Below, in pieces: positions 24,663-31,300 of a stretch of DNA of 34,791 nt. The translations under genes were made by a program, and so were the position numbers. Position 1 is the first letter of the stretch; every line of letters begins with the position of its first letter. The stretch is taken from the NCBI GenBank assembly GCA_023249105.1, contig JAHFDG010000043.1, positions 1-34,791 of the forward strand, written 5' to 3'. Under the pieces are notes generated by a model. The model made no database searches and was not told the DNA's origin. It worked only from the letters and a program-made list of their open reading frames with translations. This DNA comes from Candidatus Methanoperedens sp. (GTDB taxonomy: Archaea > Halobacteriota > Methanosarcinia > Methanosarcinales > Methanoperedenaceae).

Positions 24663-24955
24663 CATTCTGCTTTTAAATTCTTGAATGCATATTAATTTAG
24701 TTGCTTTGAATTAAGTTTATCGTTGAGCGCCTGCTTTTTTGATTTTAAGAGATAGTTTTGGATTCATATCGCCTCTCCGAGCATGAGAACAAGCGCGTTT
24801 TGCAGTCACAAACCCCATATGAGCCCTATATATAGCATTTTCATGACCCTACAGGTTTATTCCCTGTTATGTTCGTATATCTTTATGCGCCAAAATACCC
24901 ATCTCCACCCCTCATGCCGTAGTTCTTATATCCCCTTCAACTATTAACATCCCTC
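24663..24955. other. Gene-free stretch with one assignable promoter
   Basis: I found no coding frame or RNA structure here. A CTATATATAG element at about 24822-24831 could be an orphan promoter. A CTTATATC element at 24925-24932 is centred 27 nt before the ATG at 24956 and probably drives that gene as a leaderless transcript. Confidence 0.45.
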
Positions 24956-25258
24956 ATGGAAATCAGGCTATCCCGCCCGTGCGTAGACGACCCCACCCGG
25001 TATATTGCAGAATGCAATCTCGGGAAAAAGGTGAATATCGCGAAATTGTGTGATATTTTAAGGGAAATCGGCGCAAAAGATTTGAAATGCTCAGTAAAAC
25101 TTGGAGTTGCACGTTTTGAACATGAAGGGAGAAGCGTGATGCTGTATCAAAGCGGGCGCGTTGACATAAGGAAAATAAAGAACACCAATGAAGCCGCAAA
25201 AGTAATGGAACAAATAATTTCTATAATAAAGGATGCTATCAGCGATATATCCTCTTAG
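24956..25258 (+). CDS. Small protein resembling one TBP repeat
   Basis: This 100-residue protein has the strand/helix order of a single TATA-binding-protein repeat. A strand ending in LGKKVNIAKLCDILREIG is followed by LGVARFEHEGRSVMLYQSGRVDI and then NTNEAAKVMEQIISIIKDAI, recalling the saddle pattern LIFSSGK...AKS..EA. The match is to pattern only; the conserved DNA-intercalating Phe pairs of true TBP cannot be confirmed. It is leaderless (TATA 27 nt upstream), and its 3' end overlaps the convergent membrane-protein gene by 20 bp. The function is unknown. Confidence 0.65.
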   Translation: MEIRLSRPCVDDPTRYIAECNLGKKVNIAKLCDILREIGAKDLKCSVKLGVARFEHEGRSVMLYQSGRVDIRKIKNTNEAAKVMEQIISIIKDAISDISS

Positions 25259-25556
25259 AAAATTCACCGATGGTATTACTGGTGCTTTTAACAAATGTAT
25301 CCATCTTATTATCAAGATGTTCTTCAACGCCTTTGATATTTATCCTGATGGAACGCTCTTTTGCATCAAGCGTTTCTTCAAGGTCCCGAAGCCTCTGGTC
25401 AAGCAATAATATCATGACCGCAAGTGAACCTATCAAAAGCATGGCAGAAATGATTATGACCGGGTCCGAATTGCCAAGACGTGTAAGCCATTTATAAGTC
25501 AATACTATCGAAGACAGTGTCATAACTGTGGCAAGTGCGATATGTTTCATGTCCAT
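25239..25556 (-). CDS. Small two-helix membrane protein with coiled coil
   Basis: From the ATG at 25556 the 105-residue protein has membrane helices at about 4-20 and 31-50. A charged amphipathic tail follows (DQRLRDLEETLDAKERSI onward), likely a coiled coil on the cytoplasmic side. A GAGGTGG site seven bases upstream supports this start over an ATG at 25649. I recognise no family. The promoter region is shared with the divergent Ig-like gene. Confidence 0.65.
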   Translation of the reverse strand: MDMKHIALATVMTLSSIVLTYKWLTRLGNSDPVIIISAMLLIGSLAVMILLLDQRLRDLEETLDAKERSIRINIKGVEEHLDNKMDTFVKSTSNTIGEFSKRIYR

Positions 25557-25676
25557 TAATCCACCTCGGAATCTTATTAACAAATTATTCTTTTCTGTAT
25601 ATATAGATTTAATGGAAAGAGACCGCCGGGAATCTATATATGTATCCATCGCATTTAAAATAGAATTCCCGGAGGG

Positions 25677-27095
25677 ATGGACATTAGAGGATACGATGAT
25701 GGCAGGAAAACAAATGTTATTATTTTAATTGTACTGGTTGGAGGAATATTTGCAGGATTTGGCCTGGACAGGTCTATCAGCGGCTGGACAGATACCTCCA
25801 GGATGTATATCATTGGTATCCCCGGCAACGTGGGCGTGGGACAGGTTTCCAAAGTCACCTTTATCACATTCGACAACAATGAAGCTATTGGCAATGCCAA
25901 TATTACGCTTGATGGCGCTGCATCCGGGCGGGGAACGACGGATACAAACGGCAGGCTTGAACTTTCAATAAATGCAACCACAAACGGAAGCATCAATGTT
26001 ACCGCAGAAAAAACAGGTTACAAGAATGCGACCTCAATTCTTATGGCTACGCCGGGTCTTATTATCAGCGCAACGCCGAGCTCAATAACCTCAGGCACAG
26101 CATCTTTTGTTACATTTTCGGTGAGCGGTCTTGGAAAGCCGGTTGAAGGCGCAGCCCTGGGTCTTTCAGGAGCCGGGATTTCCATTGACGGGGTTACAAA
26201 TTCCAACGGCCAGATAATTCTCCAATTGAATCCCCCGAATACAGGCGCGATTACTGCTGCTGCCAAAAAAACAGGATATTCCGACGGTTCAACAACTATT
26301 ACATCAGCAAGCCAGCAAACATTGAGTGTTTCTTCAAGCCACAGTTCAGTCACGGTCAACTTCCCTGTGTTTGTTACCTTAACGGTTACAGCAGGCGGCT
26401 CGGCTGTGAATGACGCCGTGATTACTTTAAGCGGGGCGGCGTCGGGAAGCGCGATAACGAACCAGGACGGCAAAGCCATTTTATCCTTCACTTCCGCCTC
26501 AACAGGTACAATAACAGCCTCTGCAAGTAAACCGGGCTATGCGGGCGGCTCGGTCGCAATAACCTCGGCAGGCACACAATCATTATCGCTTGCTTCAAGT
26601 CCTTCATCTGTTACCGCAGGAGTTCCGACATATGTTACGTTCACGGTAACGAGCGGGAGTAACGTGGTGAGCGAATCCACAGTCACTCTTACAGGAGCAG
26701 CAAGCGGAAACGGTGTCACGAACCAGAACGGTCAGGTCATACTCCAGGTCAATTCGACAGGCACGGGCACGATAACTGCATCTGCTACCAAGAACGGTTT
26801 CTCAGGTACGAGTACAACGCTTACAGCCGTCGGGCAGCCAACTCTAGGTGTGAGTGCAAGTCCTTCAAATATCACAAACGGCGTAGCCTCGTATGTGACC
26901 TTTACGGTAACAAGCGGCGGTTCTGCCGTGAGCGGCGCAACGGTGAGCGTGTCGGGCGGAGGCATTACTGCTGACGCAATTACAAATTCACAGGGCCAGG
27001 CGACATTGCAGCTCAATGCGGCGGCTTCGGGAACCATAAGTGTGACGGCGCGGAAAACAGGATATATCGATGGGATAACGACTTTAGCCCACTAA
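25677..27095 (+). CDS. Membrane-anchored protein with five Ig-like repeats
   Basis: After a short basic stretch and one membrane helix or uncleaved signal (about 13-29), this 472-residue protein consists of five tandem beta-sandwich repeats of about 86-88 residues. They end at the marker KTGY or a variant at residues 112-115, 198-201, 285-288, 372-375 and 460-463. Each has V(T)FTV, an acidic or polar loop, SGAASG, and a TN..GQ..L turn, as in bacterial Ig-like (Big_1-type) or carboxypeptidase-regulatory-like domains. It is probably extracellular, possibly adhesive. The GGAGGG lies directly against the ATG, closer than usual, and a TATA-like CTATATATG is at about 25634. Confidence 0.8.
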   Translation: MDIRGYDDGRKTNVIILIVLVGGIFAGFGLDRSISGWTDTSRMYIIGIPGNVGVGQVSKVTFITFDNNEAIGNANITLDGAASGRGTTDTNGRLELSINATTNGSINVTAEKTGYKNATSILMATPGLIISATPSSITSGTASFVTFSVSGLGKPVEGAALGLSGAGISIDGVTNSNGQIILQLNPPNTGAITAAAKKTGYSDGSTTITSASQQTLSVSSSHSSVTVNFPVFVTLTVTAGGSAVNDAVITLSGAASGSAITNQDGKAILSFTSASTGTITASASKPGYAGGSVAITSAGTQSLSLASSPSSVTAGVPTYVTFTVTSGSNVVSESTVTLTGAASGNGVTNQNGQVILQVNSTGTGTITASATKNGFSGTSTTLTAVGQPTLGVSASPSNITNGVASYVTFTVTSGGSAVSGATVSVSGGGITADAITNSQGQATLQLNAAASGTISVTARKTGYIDGITTLAH

Positions 27096-27100
27096 TACCC

Positions 27101-27709
27101 ATGTTGCGCCGCATTCCTGAATTAATGGATAAAGGCAGGCCGGTGAGCGTGCTTTTCACTGATGAGGAAGGCGAACAAACCCCTGGGTTGTATTGTGAAC
27201 TAATCCAGAAAGCCAGGTTTGGCGAGTCCTTCCTCATAAAAAACCAGGGCTGCAAAGTAGGAGAGTACGTGCTTGGCAATACGGAAATCACACCCCTTGA
27301 TTATTATTACAATTCAAGGAGATACCAAGATAAAAATGCAGCAAAGAACGCTGTCGCCAGTCTTTACAGGCTCACGAAAAAAGGAAAATCAATAAGGATC
27401 AGCCCTTACTCAGGAGAGGATTTTGATATCCTCCTCCTTTTCCTGAAACCCGAGCGCGCAATGCGAATTGTCCAGGCGCATGCCTACAATAGCGGGAAAC
27501 CGGCTGAGTTCAGGACAGGCGGGATAGCTTCGATATGCAGCGACTGTACGACTTATCCATTACAGGGGATGATTGGGATATCGCTCGGATGCAAGGGTTC
27601 AAGAAAGCACAGCAAATACCCTGATGATGAGCTTGTAGTTGGAATACCTTTTAAATTGGCAGGGGAAATCGATGAAGCGCTTGGGACGATTCCGGGGACG
27701 CATGAATGA
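27101..27709 (+). CDS. DUF169 family protein
   Basis: This 202-residue protein fits DUF169 (COG2043), common in methanogens and other anaerobes. Recognisable parts are RPVSVLFTDEEGEQTPGLYCELIQKARFGESF, LFLKPERAMRIVQAHAYNSGKPAEF, and the Cys-containing ICSDCTTYPLQGMIGISLGCKGSR. The conserved Cys residues suggest redox or metal chemistry, but no function has been assigned. It begins five bases after the surface-protein stop, so it may share that transcript; the products seem unrelated. Confidence 0.85.
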   Translation: MLRRIPELMDKGRPVSVLFTDEEGEQTPGLYCELIQKARFGESFLIKNQGCKVGEYVLGNTEITPLDYYYNSRRYQDKNAAKNAVASLYRLTKKGKSIRISPYSGEDFDILLLFLKPERAMRIVQAHAYNSGKPAEFRTGGIASICSDCTTYPLQGMIGISLGCKGSRKHSKYPDDELVVGIPFKLAGEIDEALGTIPGTHE

Positions 27710-27733
27710 TTATTAACTTTGCTTTATTCAAAT

Positions 27734-27745
27734 AGTATATATTTT
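27734..27745 (+). promoter_or_regulatory. TATA box upstream of the small beta protein
   Basis: AGTATATATTTT is centred about 21-30 nt before two candidate ATGs (27760 and 27769), fitting a short or absent leader. Confidence 0.5.
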
Positions 27746-27759
27746 AGAATGAACAATAA

Positions 27760-28101
27760 ATGGTATTCATGTCAATCCTCAAAAAAATTTCTAATTTTCT
27801 AAAGAAAAATACAGGGGCTTCGGAAAAAGAAGACAATAAATCCAGGGCTCATGGATATACAGGCAAATTTGTCAAACAAAACGGCATAGATATTGGTGAA
27901 AGTATTGGGGTTACCGAAACAGGATTCATCGTAAAAAATTCTGAAGGGTTCATGTCTATTCCTTTTGAAGCCGTTGTCACCAATAGTGAAATTATCGCAG
28001 TCGGGGATTTTAACAGGGAAGAATCCATCCAGCTTGGAAAAGAATGGTTTGAGCGGAAAGACACGTTGAAGTTTGACGAGAAAGGAATGCTCGTTAAGTG
28101 A
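27760..28101 (+). CDS. Small beta-rich protein, archaeal hypothetical
   Basis: This 113-residue protein has a basic amphipathic N-terminus (ILKKISNFLKKNTG) that might touch membranes. A strand-rich domain follows (about 32-113) with GIDIGESIGVTETGFIVKNSEGFMSIPFEAV, resembling a PRC-barrel-like fold; this is inference. ATG at 27769 (MSILKK) is an alternative start. It is followed by Pth2 with an 18-bp gap, so they may be co-transcribed. Confidence 0.7.
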   Translation: MVFMSILKKISNFLKKNTGASEKEDNKSRAHGYTGKFVKQNGIDIGESIGVTETGFIVKNSEGFMSIPFEAVVTNSEIIAVGDFNREESIQLGKEWFERKDTLKFDEKGMLVK

Positions 28102-28118
28102 CGGGGCGCGCCGAACCT

Positions 28119-28466
28119 ATGACAGAGTACAAACAATGCATCATCGTACGCGATGACCTTAAATTATCAAAAGGGAAGCTTGCAGTCCAGGTAGCCCATG
28201 CGGCTCTCTCCTCGTATGAATGTGCTGGCGTTAGGGTTCGTGAAGGGTGGAAAGAGGGCGGGCAGAAAAAAGTGGTATTGAGAGTTCCCGGCTTAAAAGA
28301 CCTTTTTGAATTAAAAGAGCTTGCAAGAAGGCAGGGTTTACCTTCAATGTTGATAACCGACGCCGGATTGACCGAAGTGCCGCCCGGAACGATTACCGTG
28401 CTGGGAATAGGGCCGGCTGAAGTTGGGGAACTGGATAAAATCACAGGACATTTGAAACTGCTTTAA
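28119..28466 (+). CDS. pth2: Peptidyl-tRNA hydrolase, archaeal Pth2 type
   Basis: Pth2 frees tRNA from prematurely released peptidyl-tRNA. The 115-residue protein shows the family blocks QCIIVRDDLKLSKGKLAVQVAHAALSSY, with the catalytic Lys and His region, then GLPSMLITDAGLTEVPPGTITVLGIGP. The ATG at 28119 (MTEYKQ) gives the usual length. A GTG at 28098 inside the previous gene's stop is also in frame but adds an unusual GC-rich segment. The stop overlaps the convergent CoA-binding gene by 4 bp. Confidence 0.95.
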   Translation: MTEYKQCIIVRDDLKLSKGKLAVQVAHAALSSYECAGVRVREGWKEGGQKKVVLRVPGLKDLFELKELARRQGLPSMLITDAGLTEVPPGTITVLGIGPAEVGELDKITGHLKLL

Positions 28467-28858
28467 TATTTTGGTTTTAACCTGTTATATTCTTTTTTCA
28501 TGCACCTGTCCATAATAACCTCGATCCCCGCATCCCGCGCTTTTGCAGCAGCCTCTTCATTCACGATACCCTCCTGCATCCATACAACCTTTGCCTTTAT
28601 TTTGATTGCTTCATCCACAATGGGAGGAACAGCTTCAGCGCGCCTGAAAATATCCACCACATCCACTTTTTCAGGTATGGAAAGGAGGTCAGGATAGCAT
28701 TTTTTCCCTTCCCACTCTGTCAATTTCGGGTTTACAGGGATAATTTTATAGCCGTGGGATTCAAGAAAACTTGCCACAAAATGGCTCGGACGCTCCGGGT
28801 CATCTGAAATGCCAACCACTGCAATAGTCCTGTAATTTAAAATATTCCCGATGGTCAT
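28463..28858 (-). CDS. CoA-binding domain protein (YccU-like)
   Basis: This 131-residue protein is a stand-alone CoA-binding domain of the succinyl-CoA-synthetase type. It has a Rossmann start TIAVVGISDDPERPSHFVA, then GYKIIPVNPKLTEWEGKKCYPDL, VDVVDIFRRAEAVPPIVDEA, and VVWMQEGIVNEEAA, ending in IEVIMDRCMKKEY. The role of these small proteins is unclear. The ATG overlaps the stop of a CcmD-like micro-ORF (TAATG), so the two are translationally coupled. The TATA box is expected upstream of that micro-ORF. Confidence 0.88.
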   Translation of the reverse strand: MTIGNILNYRTIAVVGISDDPERPSHFVASFLESHGYKIIPVNPKLTEWEGKKCYPDLLSIPEKVDVVDIFRRAEAVPPIVDEAIKIKAKVVWMQEGIVNEEAAAKARDAGIEVIMDRCMKKEYNRLKPKY

Positions 28859-28986
28859 TATTTCAAACTTTCAAGGGTCTTAAGTTCTTTGTTTAATGCC
28901 AGGTGCATTCGAATCAGGTTTAAAATATAGGCTATGAAAACAATCCACACGATGACAAAAGCTGTATCTAAATAACTCATGCTCAT
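28858..28986 (-). CDS. CcmD-like single-helix microprotein
   Basis: This 42-residue protein begins MSMSYLDTAFVIVWIVFIAY. A single membrane helix (about 6-25) is followed by a basic and charged tail (IRMHLALNKELKTLESLK). That layout, helix first and then R..LALNKEL..LE, is the CcmD pattern; CcmD assists the CcmABC heme-export complex in cytochrome c maturation. Its stop overlaps the ATG of the CoA-binding gene (TAATG). Heme-synthesis genes lie 750 bp away. Resemblance is by pattern only, since single-helix proteins are hard to assign. Confidence 0.6.
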   Translation of the reverse strand: MSMSYLDTAFVIVWIVFIAYILNLIRMHLALNKELKTLESLK

Positions 28987-29057
28987 GTCAGTTATTCTAT
29001 CCCCTTATTACATAAATGTTATGAACTATAATCCATACTGTAGAATCCATACACATA

Positions 29058-29066
29058 CTTAAATAG
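29058..29066 (+). promoter_or_regulatory. TATA-like element of the small RHH-like gene
   Basis: CTTAAATAG is centred about 24 nt upstream of the ATG at 29085, and no Shine-Dalgarno site is present. A leaderless transcript is likely. Confidence 0.45.
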
Positions 29067-29084
29067 GAATTAGTAGTAGTAATT

Positions 29085-29234
29085 ATGATGCAGCGCAAAC
29101 AATTTGTTTTAAGGGAGGAAAAAGCGGTCAGAAAAGCCAGCATGCAAACCGGACAGGCAGAGAGCCGCAGCGACAGGCAGTTAATTAGAGAAATACTTGA
29201 CCGCAGGCATGAGGTTTCCGTAATTTTAAGTTAG
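29085..29234 (+). CDS. Small ribbon-helix-helix-like protein, 49 residues
   Basis: The frame encodes MMQRKQFVLREEKAVRKASM, then a polar turn and the helix RSDRQLIREILDRRHEVSV. The order strand, helix, turn, helix with the RQLIREILDR ending resembles an RHH DNA-binding fold such as an antitoxin. A TATA element lies about 24 nt upstream. Its end overlaps the convergent Fic-like gene by 9 bp, so it could be that gene's partner or an independent regulator. No family is named with certainty. Confidence 0.55.
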   Translation: MMQRKQFVLREEKAVRKASMQTGQAESRSDRQLIREILDRRHEVSVILS

Positions 29235-29678
29235 CTCGGAATGCGACCTGACAAACTCCAGACAGAATGAGAATACTTGGTTGCCCTCTTCTTTTAAAAC
29301 GCTTGCAGGTCTTTCCTCATAGGTTTTGTATTGCCGCAGTCTTCTACTGTAAAGCTCTTTTCTGAATTCGTAGGATTCTTCCGGTGTATAATTGAAACAG
29401 TAGCCATTCTTTTTCAGGAAAAGCTCCACAGCATATAGGGCTGTCCTGTGATTTCCGTCCGGGAATGCCTGCAATAGGATTATGTTCTTAAGGTAGTATG
29501 CTGCGATTTCAAAAATATCACGATTCGGAGTGTATTCTATCAGCTTTTCCAGTTCATATTTTTTAATTGGATATTCACCGCTTCCGGTGTATTCTATCCG
29601 AGGGTCTCTTAGAGCATCCTCTTTAAGTTCATTGTTAATATCCAATAAATTCTCTAAAGTAAGTAGTTTTTGGCTCAA
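29226..29678 (-). CDS. Fic/Doc-family protein with altered catalytic motif
   Basis: Fic proteins usually transfer AMP, or phosphate in Doc, to a target through HPFx(D/E)GN(G/K)R. In this 150-residue protein the motif reads LLQAFPDGNHRTA (69-80): the catalytic His is Gln (Q70, codon CAG), and the rest (F72, D74, G, N76, R78) is kept. The C-terminal SFCLEFVR helix is intact. Loss of the His should abolish classical AMP transfer. The start at 29678 is 57 bp from the divergent ahbD start. No inhibitory motif is obvious. Confidence 0.85.
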   Translation of the reverse strand: MSQKLLTLENLLDINNELKEDALRDPRIEYTGSGEYPIKKYELEKLIEYTPNRDIFEIAAYYLKNIILLQAFPDGNHRTALYAVELFLKKNGYCFNYTPEESYEFRKELYSRRLRQYKTYEERPASVLKEEGNQVFSFCLEFVRSHSELT

Positions 29679-29735
29679 TAGGTGCCCATAGGGGCTGTTT
29701 CCATAAATACATAAAGGTTAAGGTAACAAAGGATA

Positions 29736-30812
29736 ATGCGTGATTTATTGACAGAACATAAAGTTAAACCTCCAAGGCTTATTGCATGGGAATTGACAAA
29801 CGCCTGCAATCTTGCCTGTATACACTGCCGGGCATCGGCCATTAAAGAGCCTGCGCCTGATGAATTATCCACGGCTGAGGCAAAACATTTTGTAGATGAG
29901 CTGGTCGAGTACAAACCTATTATAATCCTGACCGGGGGCGAGCCGCTTCTTCGCGCCGATGTTTATGAAATTGCGCGGTATGCCACAGGACGCGGCCTGC
30001 GGGCGGTGCTTGCTACCAACGGGACTCTTCTCACTCCTGAAATCGCCAGGAAATTAAAAGAATCAGGCATACAGCGGGTGAGCATCAGTATCGACGGCGC
30101 GACAAAAGAGACACATGACACCTTCAGGGGAGAGCCCGGCGCATTTGAGGCTGCGCTCAGGGGGATAGATATTTTGAAGAAAGAGGGCTTAAGTTTCCAG
30201 ATAAACACCACAATAACGAAAAGGAACCTTGTTGAAATTCCGCGCATTTATGAATTTGCGCTTGAATTAAAGGCGTCCGCGCTTCACATATTCCTGCTTG
30301 TCCCAACAGGAAGGGGTGAGGAAATCGAATCCGAGGAAATCCCGCCTGAGGAATATGAGCGCGTGCTTAACTGGTTCTATGATAAGAGCAAGGATAAGAG
30401 GATCCAGTTAAAAGCCACGTGCGCCCCTCATTATTTCAGGATAATGCGACAGCGCGCAAAAGCCGAAGGAATAAGGATTACGCCCGAAACCCACGGGTTT
30501 GAAGCCATGACGAAAGGATGTCTTGGAGGCTCTGCATTCTGCTTTGTTTCAAGTAAAGGTGATGTCTATCCATGCGGCTACCTGCCTGCGCTTGCCGGGA
30601 ATATCAGGCAGAAGCCTTTTTCAATGATATGGGAAAAATCAAAGGTTTTCAACGACCTTCGCGACCCTGGGAAACTCAAAGGCAAGTGCGGGAACTGCGA
30701 GTACCGCACCGTGTGCGGGGGCTGCCGGGCAAGGGCGTATGCAGCAACCGGGGATTACCTCGATGAAGAGCCGTATTGCGTGTATGTGCCTGTGAAAGCG
30801 GTGAAGGCATGA
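29736..30812 (+). CDS. ahbD: Radical SAM heme synthase AhbD
   Basis: AhbD converts iron-coproporphyrin III to heme in the siroheme-dependent heme pathway of archaea and sulfate reducers. The 358-residue protein has the radical SAM cluster C24-x3-C28-x2-C31 ([15 protein letters not shown]), GGEPLLR, and a C-terminal SPASM-like set of cysteines ([32 protein letters not shown], then C777 region at the end). The [11 protein letters not shown] block favours AhbD over AhbC. A CATAAATAC element about 30 nt upstream is a likely promoter. Its stop overlaps the next gene by ATGA. Confidence 0.88.
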   Translation: MRDLLTEHKVKPPRLIAWELTNACNLACIHCRASAIKEPAPDELSTAEAKHFVDELVEYKPIIILTGGEPLLRADVYEIARYATGRGLRAVLATNGTLLTPEIARKLKESGIQRVSISIDGATKETHDTFRGEPGAFEAALRGIDILKKEGLSFQINTTITKRNLVEIPRIYEFALELKASALHIFLLVPTGRGEEIESEEIPPEEYERVLNWFYDKSKDKRIQLKATCAPHYFRIMRQRAKAEGIRITPETHGFEAMTKGCLGGSAFCFVSSKGDVYPCGYLPALAGNIRQKPFSMIWEKSKVFNDLRDPGKLKGKCGNCEYRTVCGGCRARAYAATGDYLDEEPYCVYVPVKAVKA

Positions 30813-31264
30813 TTTCACTTGACGATGTTGATAAAAAGATATTGAACGCAGTACAGCTTGATTTCCCGCTTGAGCACAGGCCGTTTGAGATACTTGGAAA
30901 AAGCCTCGGCTTAAAAGAGGAAGAGGTTATAAGGCGTATTATCCGGCTTCAGAGAGAGGGGGCTATAAGGCGCATAGGTCCGATAATCAGCACCAAGAAA
31001 ACAGGAGGCGTGAGCACGCTTGTGGCGATGAAGGTGCCGGAGGAGGGGGTGGATGAAGTGGCCGGGATTATTAACGAATACGACGAGGTCTCGCATAATT
31101 ATCTTCGACCTGCGAATTACAATATCTGGTTCACGCTTTCGGCTGAGAGCGAGGAGAGGATGCAGGAGATTCTGGGGGAGATTTCTGAGAAAACGGGATG
31201 TGAGGTCATGAATTTGCCTACGAAGAGGCTGTTTAAGATTGGGGTGAAGTTTGATATTAGGTAG
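30809..31264 (+). CDS. Siroheme decarboxylase subunit (AhbA/AhbB, AsnC-like)
   Basis: AhbA and AhbB together decarboxylate siroheme to 12,18-didecarboxysiroheme. The 151-residue protein has the Lrp/AsnC-like winged helix ([32 protein letters not shown], about 4-35) and the characteristic [30 protein letters not shown] plus [16 protein letters not shown] with its conserved His and Tyr. I cannot tell AhbA from AhbB by eye. Start at 30809 (MISLDD) overlaps the ahbD stop. Only one subunit and AhbD lie here; AhbC and the partner must be elsewhere. Confidence 0.85.
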   Translation: MISLDDVDKKILNAVQLDFPLEHRPFEILGKSLGLKEEEVIRRIIRLQREGAIRRIGPIISTKKTGGVSTLVAMKVPEEGVDEVAGIINEYDEVSHNYLRPANYNIWFTLSAESEERMQEILGEISEKTGCEVMNLPTKRLFKIGVKFDIR

Positions 31265-31300
31265 GGTTATAGTCAATACAACAATTCATAAATCAGATGG

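Noticed and set aside
25800-27090. Tandem repeats suggesting a CRISPR array
   Set aside because: The repeats are about 260 bp, diverged and in frame, and encode Ig-like domains.
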